Shown here piece by piece: positions 35,627 through 43,486 of a DNA stretch of 64,000 bases. Position 1 is the first letter of the stretch, and every line of letters starts with the position of its first letter. The notes beneath the pieces were generated by a model, which saw nothing but the letters and a program-made list of their open reading frames with translations, made no database searches and was not told the DNA's origin. Both the position numbers and the translations under genes were made by a program. The DNA is from Streptacidiphilus jiangxiensis (GTDB lineage Bacteria; Actinomycetota; Actinomycetes; Streptomycetales; Streptomycetaceae): assembly GCF_900109465.1 (NCBI RefSeq), contig NZ_FOAZ01000003.1, positions 372,001 to 436,000 of the forward strand. Direction: 5' to 3'.

Positions 35627-36389
35627 CGTGCCTTCCGCCGTTCTCATCGTCGACCGATCGGGATGAGGGCAGTGTGCTGAGCGGTACTTCAGCGGACCTG
35701 GAAGCCAGGTCGAACCCGTTCACGGTGAACCGTCCGACCGTCAGCTCCAGTCCCTGGCCGCGCGGTTCGACGGCGTAGGTGGCCAGCCCCAGGAGCAGCC
35801 GGTCCGCTCCGCCGGAGGGTTCCGTGCGCACGACGACCCCGTCGACCTCGAAGCGGACCTCGGTGTCGTCGAGCTCCAGCGCGCAGCGGACCATCCGTCC
35901 CGGCACGCCGTCGCCGACGCGTCGCGGCAGGTCGAAGGGGTCCGCGCCGGACGGGGAGGGCAGCCGCTCGTAGAGGGCGGACACGCTCGTGCCGGTGAGG
36001 GACAGTCCGAAGACCGCGCCGGCCACCCGGTCCACGGCCAGCAGCGCGGCGGACGCCGAGTCCGCCGGCCCGTGCACGGTGACCGCCAACTCCGCCTGCA
36101 CGCGCAGCCGGCGGCGCCCGTCCGGACCGGTGAGTCCGAAGGAGCCGGTGTCGTCGGGGCGGCTGAACGCGGACCAGCGGGGCATCGGCGAGGCCGCCGC
36201 GGCCGTGAAGGCCGGGTGGCCGCTGACCGGGTCGACGGCCTCCGGGACGACCAGCAGTCCCGGAGCGGTGCGTCGGGCGACCCCGTCGCCGCCGGGCCGA
36301 ACGGCCCAGCGGTCGACGGGCAGCGCGTCCCCGGCCGGAGCACCGGTCGAGCCGGTGCGGAAGTCCTCGTCGAACAGCACCGCGCTCAT
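35616..36389 (-). CDS. DUF6081-like beta-sandwich protein of polyketide clusters
   Basis: A 257-aa protein predicted to be mostly beta strands, without signal peptide. It begins with an acidic EDF segment and has LLVVPEAVDPVSGHPAFT, which recalls DUF6081 proteins often encoded in aromatic polyketide clusters. The C-terminal half looks like a concanavalin-type jelly roll (VRCALELDDTEVRFEVDGVVV). I cannot assign a reaction. An ActVI-3-like role in pyran cyclisation is only a guess. ATGA overlap with the SARP gene indicates coupled translation. Confidence 0.6.
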   Translation of the reverse strand: MSAVLFDEDFRTGSTGAPAGDALPVDRWAVRPGGDGVARRTAPGLLVVPEAVDPVSGHPAFTAAAASPMPRWSAFSRPDDTGSFGLTGPDGRRRLRVQAELAVTVHGPADSASAALLAVDRVAGAVFGLSLTGTSVSALYERLPSPSGADPFDLPRRVGDGVPGRMVRCALELDDTEVRFEVDGVVVRTEPSGGADRLLLGLATYAVEPRGQGLELTVGRFTVNGFDLASRSAEVPLSTLPSSRSVDDENGGRHDGG

Positions 36390-37207
36390 CCGGCCCGCCC
36401 GAGTCGCTCCAGGAACTCGCTGCCGTCGCCCAGCAGTTCCGCGGCGCCGTTGCCGCCCAGCACGGCGCGGTGCAGGCGCTGCATCCGCGGTGACGGCTCG
36501 ACGCCGAGCTCCTCGTTCAGGGTCCGGCGCAGGCGGCGGAACTCGTCCAGCGCGCGGCCGGCCCCGCCGGCCCGGTAGAGGGCCACCATCAGCTGGGCGC
36601 TGAACTTCTCGTTGAGCGGGTGTCGTGCGGAGAGCGTGCACAGCTCGGCCACCAGGTCGGCGTGCCGGCCCAGTTGCAGGTCGGCGTCGACACGCAGCTC
36701 CAGCGCGCGCATCCGGGCCTCCTCCAGGCCGAGGGACTCCAGCCGGAGGACCTGGCCGAGCGGCACGTCCATCAGCGCGTCGCCCTGCCACAGGCCCAGG
36801 GCCTGCCGGAGCAGGTCGCTGGCCAGGCGCGGGTCGTCGTCCTCCAGGGCGGCCGTGCCGCGGCCGACCAGGTCGTGGAAGTCCCTGGCGTCCAACTGCG
36901 CGTCGTCGACGCAGAGCCGGTAACCGCTGAAGGACGTGGCGAGCACCTCCTTGGCGCGGTGCTGCTGCCCGGGAGGCAGCACCGCGCCGATCTTGCGACG
37001 CAGCTGGAGCACGTAGGTCTGCAGCGTGGTGGCGGCGCTCCGGGGCGGTTCGTCGCCCCAGACCTCCTCCATCAGCAGCGAGGTCGGCACGACCCGGCTC
37101 GATCGCAACGCGAGCAGGGCCAGGATCTGCCGTGGCTTGCCGGCGCTCGGCAGGATCGAAGCTCCGTCCCGGAGGACCGAGAACGGTCCGAGCACTCTGA
37201 TTTCCAT
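36386..37207 (-). CDS. SARP-family pathway activator
   Basis: A 273-aa Streptomyces antibiotic regulatory protein. It has an N-terminal OmpR-type winged helix (MEIRVLGPFSVLRDG to about residue 95, with LLMEEVWGDEPPRSAATTLQTYVLQLRRKI) and the bacterial transcriptional activator (BTAD) helical domain, typical of ActII-ORF4, DnrI and RedD. It probably activates the cluster through the 11-bp-spaced TCGAG-type repeats seen at four promoter regions. It begins a SARP-DUF-flavin reductase operon. Confidence 0.95.
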   Translation of the reverse strand: MEIRVLGPFSVLRDGASILPSAGKPRQILALLALRSSRVVPTSLLMEEVWGDEPPRSAATTLQTYVLQLRRKIGAVLPPGQQHRAKEVLATSFSGYRLCVDDAQLDARDFHDLVGRGTAALEDDDPRLASDLLRQALGLWQGDALMDVPLGQVLRLESLGLEEARMRALELRVDADLQLGRHADLVAELCTLSARHPLNEKFSAQLMVALYRAGGAGRALDEFRRLRRTLNEELGVEPSPRMQRLHRAVLGGNGAAELLGDGSEFLERLGRAG

Positions 37208-37432
37208 AGCGTTCCCCCACATTCGATCCAGGGTCCACCGCGGTTCGGTGCGTTCCCATGCTGAGCTTCGCAGCCGGCACCAGCCGCACCCCAGTGCCGC
37301 AGTCACGTGATGACCCGTGAATTCCTCATGGTCGAGAGCTGAGCCGTGCACTGTCTCGACGGGGCCGGGACCTCGACAATTCACACAGATGATCAGGACC
37401 ATCCGGGACGGCCCCGGACGGGCGGGACGGGG

Positions 37433-38068
37433 GTGACGGTGGTGTCTGCTTCGTCGGCGTCACCCGACTCGCCGGGGCCCTTCGGGCCGGGCCGGGAGAC
37501 CTTCCCGCTCTGGTCGCTGCCGACGCACGTCCGGGTCGCCGAGCAGGGCGACGGGCTGCTGGTCCAGGGACGCTGGAGCACGGTCCGGCTCGCCCGGACG
37601 ACGCCCGAGGTCACTGAGGCGCTGCGGCGGATGCAGCTCGGTCCGGTGCTGCTGGAGAACGTGGTGGCCGCCGGCGCGGCGGAGCCCGCGCTGCGCCGGG
37701 CGCTCGCCCGGCTGCGAGCCATGGTGGTCCACTCGCTGGGTCAGGACGACCTGCGGGGCCCGCTGCTGTCGGTCGCCCCCGTGCACCGCGCGGCGCGCTT
37801 CAGCGCCAGGCAGCTGCCGCAGGACCAGCCGGTACGGCTCGGCAGCTCGGTGGTGATCCGCAACAACGGCCGCGGCTTCGTGATGAGTTCGCCGTCCGCC
37901 CGGCACCGGATGCTGTTGCACCTGCCGGAGCCGCTGTGGGTGCTGTCGCTGCTGGGCGGTCCCACGCCGCCCTCCCGACTGCTGGCCGAGGCCCCGTTGT
38001 CGCCCCCCGTGACCGCGGCGATCCTGTCCTACGTGGCGGGCGCCGGGATGGTCGTCCCGGAGCGCTGA
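37433..38068 (+). CDS. SagB-dehydrogenase N-terminal-like protein without oxidoreductase domain
   Basis: A protein of about 211 aa. Its pattern is two winged-helix-like repeats (FPLWSLPTHVRVAEQGDG, then a second half with PVRLGSSVVIRNNGRGFVM, HRMLLHLPEPLWVLSLLGG), which looks like the N-terminal region of actinobacterial SagB-family peptide dehydrogenases. The C-terminal flavin nitroreductase domain that would oxidise azolines to azoles is absent: the frame stops at 38068 and the kinase gene overlaps from the other strand. It may be a scaffold or leader-peptide-binding protein, or a truncated dehydrogenase. The start is uncertain (GTG at 37433, 37439 or 37442). Confidence 0.6.
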   Translation: MTVVSASSASPDSPGPFGPGRETFPLWSLPTHVRVAEQGDGLLVQGRWSTVRLARTTPEVTEALRRMQLGPVLLENVVAAGAAEPALRRALARLRAMVVHSLGQDDLRGPLLSVAPVHRAARFSARQLPQDQPVRLGSSVVIRNNGRGFVMSSPSARHRMLLHLPEPLWVLSLLGGPTPPSRLLAEAPLSPPVTAAILSYVAGAGMVVPER

Positions 38069-39273
38069 CCCCGGCCCGTACCGCCCGAGCGCTGCCGCAG
38101 TTCCGCGTACTCCCTGGGAACCTCCGCCTGCAGCCGGAAACGTCCGTCGCCCGTTGCCTCGGTGGAGAGTCGGCCCCCGACGGCCTCCAGCCGCATCCGC
38201 AGGTTGCTGAGGCCGCTGCCGCTGTGCGGGGAGCGGTCCGCGACCCCGTCCACCACGCCGTCGTTGGTGAGCGTCAGGGAGATCCCGATCGGGCAGCCAC
38301 CGGCGTCGATGGAGCAGTTGCGCACCCGGCTGTGGCGCAGCACGTTGGTGACGCCCTCGCGCAGCACCGTCGCCAGCACCGTGTCCGCGTCCGGCGTCAG
38401 CTCACCGAGCTCGCACGCGGCGACGACCTGGATGCCGGCCGCCTCCAGCATGGAGCGCGCGGACTCGATCTCCTGGAGCAGGGACATGTCGCGGTAGCCG
38501 CGGCTGATCTGCCGCACGTCCGCGAGGGACTGCCGGGAGAGGGTGAGGATGTCGCCGATCTCCTGCTCCGCCCGGCCGGGGTGCCCCGGGATCAGCCGCA
38601 GCAGCAGTTCGCTCTTGAGCGTGATCGCCGACAGGCTGTAGCCCAGCAGGTCGTGCAGGTCGCGGGCGAAGCGCAGCCGCTCGTTGGCGACCGCGAGCCG
38701 CGCCAGCTGGCCGCGGGTCGCCTGGACGTGGACCACCAGCTGGGTCAGCCGCGTCAGGCCGTAGACCACCAGCCCGGTGAGCATGGTGGACTCCCCGAGG
38801 TAGGCGCAGTCGACGACCGACCGCCCCTCCAGCACGGGCTCGACCACCATCGTGACGCAGACCAGGCCGTAGAGCGGCCAGGCGGCCCGCGGTGGGAGCA
38901 GCAGGAGCAGGGAGCCGGCCAGGAAGCCCGCCATGGAGCCCCATTCGGCGTGCAGGGCGAGCAGCGGCAGGTAGGTCAGGGCGGCCTGGAGTCCCAGGGT
39001 CAGCGCCCGTCTGCGCCGGGAGGCCCGGGCGGCGTCGGGTTTGGAGTGCAGGTACTGCAGGCAGGCGACCGCCGCCAGGCAGCAGCCGGCCATGGCCAGC
39101 AGTCCGCCGCTCAGCCTGCTGCTGAGCAGGTTGAGTATCGTGATCAGGATGTAGCTGGTGAGCACCGCCGCCAGAATGGCGCGGGCAAGTCTCAGCGGGG
39201 GGACGTCCGGTTCCTGGATGCGGGCCTCCTGGACCGCGTCCGAACGCGTCGGAGTGGCGCCGTCAATGTCCAC
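38029..39273 (-). CDS. DesK/NarL-type sensor histidine kinase
   Basis: A 414-aa kinase with four to six N-terminal transmembrane helices (about 30-175). The HisKA_3 dimerisation domain has His207 in RFARDLHDLLGYSL, and the ATPase domain has REGVTNVLRHS and SGSGLSNLRMRL. No response regulator is adjacent. The NarL-type regulator at 21735-22343 is the only candidate partner in the window. Its 3' end overlaps the SagB-like gene by 40 bp on the opposite strand. Confidence 0.88.
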   Translation of the reverse strand: MDIDGATPTRSDAVQEARIQEPDVPPLRLARAILAAVLTSYILITILNLLSSRLSGGLLAMAGCCLAAVACLQYLHSKPDAARASRRRRALTLGLQAALTYLPLLALHAEWGSMAGFLAGSLLLLLPPRAAWPLYGLVCVTMVVEPVLEGRSVVDCAYLGESTMLTGLVVYGLTRLTQLVVHVQATRGQLARLAVANERLRFARDLHDLLGYSLSAITLKSELLLRLIPGHPGRAEQEIGDILTLSRQSLADVRQISRGYRDMSLLQEIESARSMLEAAGIQVVAACELGELTPDADTVLATVLREGVTNVLRHSRVRNCSIDAGGCPIGISLTLTNDGVVDGVADRSPHSGSGLSNLRMRLEAVGGRLSTEATGDGRFRLQAEVPREYAELRQRSGGTGRGQRSGTTIPAPAT

Positions 39274-39320
39274 ACTGTCCCCCGAGTGTCGTGAGCACGG
39301 CCATCGTGGAGTGTAGTCGA

Positions 39321-39354
39321 GAGCCCTGCGCTGGTCTGCACCAGCGCAGGGCTC
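39321..39354 (-). terminator. Terminator after YcaO gene
   Basis: A perfect 15-bp stem (39321-39335 with 39340-39354) and CTGC loop lies 33 bp beyond the YcaO gene stop and separates it from the downstream kinase gene. Confidence 0.85.
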
Positions 39355-39387
39355 TTGACGTGGCCTTCACACGGGGGAAACAGAGCG

Positions 39388-41781
39388 TCAGACGAAGATC
39401 GAGACCGGGTTCAACTCCTGGTACGGCAGCGGCTCGTCACGGCGGCCGGCGGCCACCGGGGCGTCGAACAGCCGTCCCGGGGCGAAGCGGGACCAGAACG
39501 GGCGCAGGCCGGGGACCACGGCCTTGACGACCGGCAGGCCGATGTCGGGCCGGGTCTGGTCGAGGACCAGGAGGTCCAGGCCGCGAGCACCGAGCGTCCG
39601 GGTCAACTCCGCGATGTCGTCGGCGAGATCCGGCCGTGGCCGGTGACCCGCCGGGTCAGGGGCGAGCGCGGGCAGCTCCGGATCGGGCAGCAGGTAGGGC
39701 TGGTTGGCCGCGGTCGCGTGCCGCCACCACACCCGGGCGTGCGGGTCGGGCACCGCGTAGCCGGTCCCGTCGGGGCCGGCGTCCAGGACCGCGGGGAGCA
39801 GCTGGCCCATCTCGGTCATCGCCCGGCGCAGCGCGATCGCCGGGTCGAAGTGCGCGCCGAAGCCGAACAGCACGTCCTCACTCGGCTTGTCGGTCCGCCG
39901 CGAGAGCGCGACAACCGTGGGGATGCCCAGGTCGGAGGTCAGGTCGAGGGCCCAGACCTCGCGGTTGACGCTGCGGTAGCCCGCGCGCAGCCGCTCCAGC
40001 CAGGGTTCGGCGAACGCCTCCAGGTCCACCGCGGGCTGCCGGGTCCGGTTGTACCACCACAGGGCCACCGCGTCCCGTTCCACCAGCTCCAGGGTGCCCT
40101 GCAGCAGGGCGTCCTCGAGGCTGCTGCCGGCCGCGTTGCCGTTGGAGTCGGCGCGCAGGCCGCCCGGGTCGCGGTCGACGCCGGAGAAGTAGAGCATCGA
40201 GGTCGGCAGCAGGCGGTGCCGCTGCTCGGTGAGCGACCAGATCGGCGTCCAGTCGCGGACGGCGTTCTCGTCGAAGCGCTCACTGACGTAGTGGAACGGC
40301 GAGTTGGCGGCGTTCCAGCGGCTGCGCTCGGCGAACTGCTGCTCGGAGTAGAGCTGGCAGGCGTTGGGGTGGATCGCCAGTTCGCCGAGGGCCCGGAAGG
40401 TGTCGCGGACCACCGGCTCGTCCCCGTGCCGGGTCGCGCTGTAGCGCTCCACGGCCTCGCACAGCGCGCCGACCCGGGCCTCCGTGTCGTTCAGGCCCTT
40501 GCCGCCGCTCAGGGCGCGCAGACCGGCCCGCAGCCCGTCCAGGTTCTCCGGATCGAGGGCCAGGTTCGGTCCGGACAGGCAGGCGTGCAGGAAGGCCGGG
40601 CTGCGCGGCGCACGGCGCAGCTCGCGGACCACGCCGGTGACGGGGCTGACCAGGTGGCGGTGGCGTTCCAGCATCTGCTCGGCGGTCAGCGCGCGGTGGC
40701 CGTTACCGTCGAGGTCGGCCTTGGGCTGCGAGGTCACCCGGAACGGCGCTCTGATCCGGGCACCGACGAGTCCGGGGTCGCCGCACGCGGTGCACTGCGG
40801 ACGCCGGTGCACCGGGTGGTGCTTGCCACCGCCCAGTCCGAGCGTCTCCAGCACCAGGATCGCGTCCTGGGTGTTCCGGCGGACCCCGGCGAGCCACTTG
40901 GCCGCCTCCAGCACCGCGGCGTGCAGGCCCATGGTCCGTCCCGCGGCCAGCGACGACTCCGGGCGGGCGAGGGGACTGTCCATGCCGAGGGCGCGGCGCA
41001 GCGGCTGCTCCGAGCGGCGGTTGCGCCGCAGTCGGTCCGCCAGGCAGTTCCAGCAGGGCCCGTCCTGCGGGCGGAAGACCGGCCCGATCCACGGGTCCGC
41101 CCCGCCGGGCTTGGCCAGCAGCCACGGGATCCCCGCGGCGCGGTGCTCCCGGTCCACCTCGGCGAGGCGCGGGTCGAGGTAGTCGGCGCAGAACACCAGC
41201 GACAGGGCGGGGCTCGCGCCTCCCTCCACGGTCGCGGCGGTGTCGGCCGGCGCGTCGAAGGCCGGTGTGGTGAGGGCCGGTGGCGCGTAGAGCGTTCCGC
41301 CGTCGGCCGGGACGGGGTCGCCGACCAGTCGGAGGCCGGACTCGCGGCAGGCCGCCGCGGCCTGGGCCTCGGTCACGCCGTCGAGCACGACGATCCGGAC
41401 CGCCGTCTGTCGCAGCCAGTGGCTGGCCTTGCGGCCGTCGAGGCCGGCCAGGTCCCAGTAGGCCTCGCCGGCGCGGTCGGCCGGCTGCGGGGAGTTCTCG
41501 TCCAGCACGGCCACCAGGCCTGCGCCGGTCAGCGCGTCCACGGCCTCCCGCGCCTCGTGGCGCGGCACGGTTCCCGAGGCCTCCGCCAGTACCTGGGCCA
41601 GGCTCCTGCTGCCGTCCAGCAGCGGCGCCAGCGCTTCGGCCGTGGCACCCCGGGCGGCGGTCACGCCATGGTCCGACAGCAGATAGACCGCCTCGCCCGG
41701 CACCACCACCGGCCGGATGTGACGCTTGAAGGCCACCCGGAACTGCTCGCCGCCGTTCTCCGGCCGCTCCGTCGTGCGCAC
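39388..41781 (-). CDS. Fused E1-like/YcaO azoline-forming cyclodehydratase (TOMM type)
   Basis: A 797-aa fusion. Residues 10-95 form a winged-helix leader-binding-like domain (PVVVPGEAVYLLSDHG, LLDGSRSLAQVL). Residues 110-370 are the E1-like part with a likely zinc tetrathiolate (Cys243/Cys246 in GPCWNCLADR, Cys330/Cys333 in PQCTACGDP). Residues 375-797 are the YcaO ATPase, with SGGKGLNDTEARVGALCEAV and LELVERDAVALWW. Such proteins use ATP to turn Cys/Ser/Thr of a ribosomal peptide into azolines. The C-terminus reads NPVSIFV and lacks the usual PxPxP of azoline-forming YcaOs. It lies in the middle of a type II PKS cluster. Confidence 0.9.
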   Translation of the reverse strand: MRTTERPENGGEQFRVAFKRHIRPVVVPGEAVYLLSDHGVTAARGATAEALAPLLDGSRSLAQVLAEASGTVPRHEAREAVDALTGAGLVAVLDENSPQPADRAGEAYWDLAGLDGRKASHWLRQTAVRIVVLDGVTEAQAAAACRESGLRLVGDPVPADGGTLYAPPALTTPAFDAPADTAATVEGGASPALSLVFCADYLDPRLAEVDREHRAAGIPWLLAKPGGADPWIGPVFRPQDGPCWNCLADRLRRNRRSEQPLRRALGMDSPLARPESSLAAGRTMGLHAAVLEAAKWLAGVRRNTQDAILVLETLGLGGGKHHPVHRRPQCTACGDPGLVGARIRAPFRVTSQPKADLDGNGHRALTAEQMLERHRHLVSPVTGVVRELRRAPRSPAFLHACLSGPNLALDPENLDGLRAGLRALSGGKGLNDTEARVGALCEAVERYSATRHGDEPVVRDTFRALGELAIHPNACQLYSEQQFAERSRWNAANSPFHYVSERFDENAVRDWTPIWSLTEQRHRLLPTSMLYFSGVDRDPGGLRADSNGNAAGSSLEDALLQGTLELVERDAVALWWYNRTRQPAVDLEAFAEPWLERLRAGYRSVNREVWALDLTSDLGIPTVVALSRRTDKPSEDVLFGFGAHFDPAIALRRAMTEMGQLLPAVLDAGPDGTGYAVPDPHARVWWRHATAANQPYLLPDPELPALAPDPAGHRPRPDLADDIAELTRTLGARGLDLLVLDQTRPDIGLPVVKAVVPGLRPFWSRFAPGRLFDAPVAAGRRDEPLPYQELNPVSIFV

Positions 41782-41871
41782 CCTGTCCCCCTGTCCTTCC
41801 GCCCGTCTCCTGGGGCGCTCGCCATGCCTACGGCCTTGCGGTAGCTGTCCTGCCGAATCCGGGTCGTCCGG

Positions 41872-42048
41872 TCAGGCGGCAGCGCCCCGCCTCATCGGTT
41901 CGGCGATGACGCAGACGGTGAAGAGCGCCACGGCATCGGGCGCGCCCTGCTCCAGGTCCTCCAGCAGCAGCGCGGTGTGCGCGGTCGGCACCTCGGCGCG
42001 GGCGGCGGAGGGGCGGAAGGCGCGGTAGAGCTCGAACAGGTCGGACAT
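41872..42048 (-). CDS. Candidate RiPP precursor peptide 1 (58 aa)
   Basis: A 58-aa ORF 90 bp upstream of the YcaO gene on the same strand. It starts MSDLFELYRAFRPS, has an acidic helical middle (LLLEDLEQG) and a hydrophobic C-terminal part (DAVALFTVCVIAEP) ending RRGAAA. Size, position and leader-like acidity suit a precursor, but Thr44 and Cys46 are the only heterocyclisable residues in the C-terminal half, far fewer than in most azole-rich peptides. It could instead be a small accessory protein. An in-frame ATG at 42060 is a weaker start. Confidence 0.55.
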   Translation of the reverse strand: MSDLFELYRAFRPSAARAEVPTAHTALLLEDLEQGAPDAVALFTVCVIAEPMRRGAAA

Positions 42049-42285
42049 CGGGATTCCCATCCTTCGTTCGCTTGGTGAACTCGGTCTGTGTGCTGCTTGC
42101 GAAAAGAATTCTGGAAGACACCGATGACCATCTCCAGTGCCCCAGTCACCACCCCGACGTGAAGATTTCACGGTTCGGCCGAGCCCCGTCCTAGGGTCGC
42201 CCAAGCCGTGCGCAGGCCGATTCGGCGAACCTTGGCGGTCACCCCACCACCGTGAGGGGCCAGTCGAGGACGACGGAGGCACGCG

Positions 42286-42447
42286 ATGACCAACGAGCGC
42301 CACCACGACCAGGAGTTCGGCCGCCTGCGGCCGCGTCACCAGGAGGAGTCGGGACGGTACCCCGACGTCCCGTTGCTCGTGACGGCCGGTGAGCCCGAGG
42401 AGGCCTGGGACGAGGCCGAACCGTTCATCTGGCGCAGCATCAACTGA
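42286..42447 (+). CDS. Candidate RiPP precursor peptide 2 / small acidic protein (53 aa)
   Basis: A 53-aa ORF with a good ribosome site (GGAGG, 7 nt before the ATG). The N-terminal half is His/Arg/Glu-rich, then YPDVPLLVTAGEPEEAWDE, and the end is EPFIWRSIN. The layout (charged leader, short aromatic tail) resembles RiPP precursors, but no conserved core can be proven. It is divergent from the 58-aa ORF over 237 bp and lies 126 bp upstream of an NmrA-like gene. It has no cysteine. Confidence 0.5.
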   Translation: MTNERHHDQEFGRLRPRHQEESGRYPDVPLLVTAGEPEEAWDEAEPFIWRSIN

Positions 42448-42573
42448 TCCGGGAGCGGACTCGTTGCTCCAGCGGCCCTCGGGCGGGCGTCGAGGCGGTC
42501 ACGGTGGGATCACCGGGGAACCGTCGGACCGGCCGGCCCGGTCGGCCCGTGAGGACTGCCACGAGGAGCGACG

Positions 42574-43425
42574 ATGAGCAGGATCCTGGTGACCGGCGCC
42601 ACCGGCGGCGTCGGCAGGCATCTGACCGGAAGGCTGTTGGAGGGCGGCGCCCAGGTGCGTGCGATCTCCCGCGACCCGCAGCGGGCGGCGCGCGTGCTGC
42701 CCCCGGACGTCGAGGTCGTCGGCGCCGACCTGGGCGACGTCCATGCGCTGGAGCAGGCGTTGGACCAGGTCGACGCGGCCTACGTGATGCTCGACGAGAA
42801 CGCCGGCGCGGCCTTCGCCAAGGCGGCCCAGGCCGCGCCGGGGCTGCGGCACCTCGTCGTGCTCTCCGCCACGGCCGCGCAGTACCCCGAGGTGGACAAC
42901 CCCATGTTCCGCAAGCACGTGCGGGGCGAGGCCCATCTCGCCGCGGCGGGTGTGCCGACCACCCTGCTGCGCCCGTGCGCCTTCGCCACGCTGGCCCTGC
43001 TGTGGGCGCCCGCGGTGCGCGGTGACGGCACGATCCGGGTGCCGCACCCGGAGCTGACGGTGCCGCTCATCGACCCGCGCGACATCGCGGAGGTGGCGGC
43101 GGTGGCCCTGCTCGGCGGGCCGGAGACGTGGGCCCGGCGGGCGTTGACGCTGACCGGTCCGGAATCCCTCGACATGGCCGACCGGGTGCGGGTCCTGGGG
43201 GAGGTGCTGGGCCGCCCGTTGCGTCTCGAGCACCAGCCGGAGGAGGAGTGGATCCGCCAGGCGTCGGCGCACACGCCCGAGGCCTGGGCCCGTGCGCTGG
43301 TGGGGGTCGAGCGGTTCTTCGCCGCCCACCCGCAGTCGGTCGTCGACACCGTCGCCCAGGTGACCGGGCGCCCTGCCCGGAGCTTCCGCGACTGGGTCGC
43401 CGACCATGCGGCCGCGTTCGAGTGA
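42574..43425 (+). CDS. NmrA-like NAD(P)-binding protein 1
   Basis: A 283-aa atypical SDR with the N-terminal glycine motif VTGATGGVGRHL and no clear Ser-Tyr-Lys triad. The middle contains HLVVLSATAAQYPE. Members of this group in aromatic polyketide clusters reduce or rearrange quinone intermediates, for example in pyranonaphthoquinone and anthracycline pathways. A GAGGAG site precedes the ATG. A strong terminator follows. Confidence 0.8.
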   Translation: MSRILVTGATGGVGRHLTGRLLEGGAQVRAISRDPQRAARVLPPDVEVVGADLGDVHALEQALDQVDAAYVMLDENAGAAFAKAAQAAPGLRHLVVLSATAAQYPEVDNPMFRKHVRGEAHLAAAGVPTTLLRPCAFATLALLWAPAVRGDGTIRVPHPELTVPLIDPRDIAEVAAVALLGGPETWARRALTLTGPESLDMADRVRVLGEVLGRPLRLEHQPEEEWIRQASAHTPEAWARALVGVERFFAAHPQSVVDTVAQVTGRPARSFRDWVADHAAAFE

Positions 43426-43438
43426 CCTGGACCACGAC

Positions 43439-43477
43439 GGCGGGAGGGCCCCTGGACGTTCCAGGGGCCCTCCCGCC
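43439..43477. terminator. Bidirectional terminator
   Basis: A perfect 18-bp stem (43439-43456 with 43460-43477) with loop CGT lies between the convergent NmrA-like and monooxygenase genes. Confidence 0.9.
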
Positions 43478-43486
43478 GTTCGCGGC

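Noticed and set aside
37354-37377. CTCGAC repeats upstream of the SagB-like gene as SARP box
   Set aside because: The two hexamers are 17 bp apart, not 11 or 22, so they do not fit the heptamer phasing.
42049-42060. Earlier ATG (42060) for candidate precursor peptide 1
   Set aside because: The possible ribosome site GAAGG would be directly adjacent to this ATG, leaving no spacing; the second ATG is better placed.
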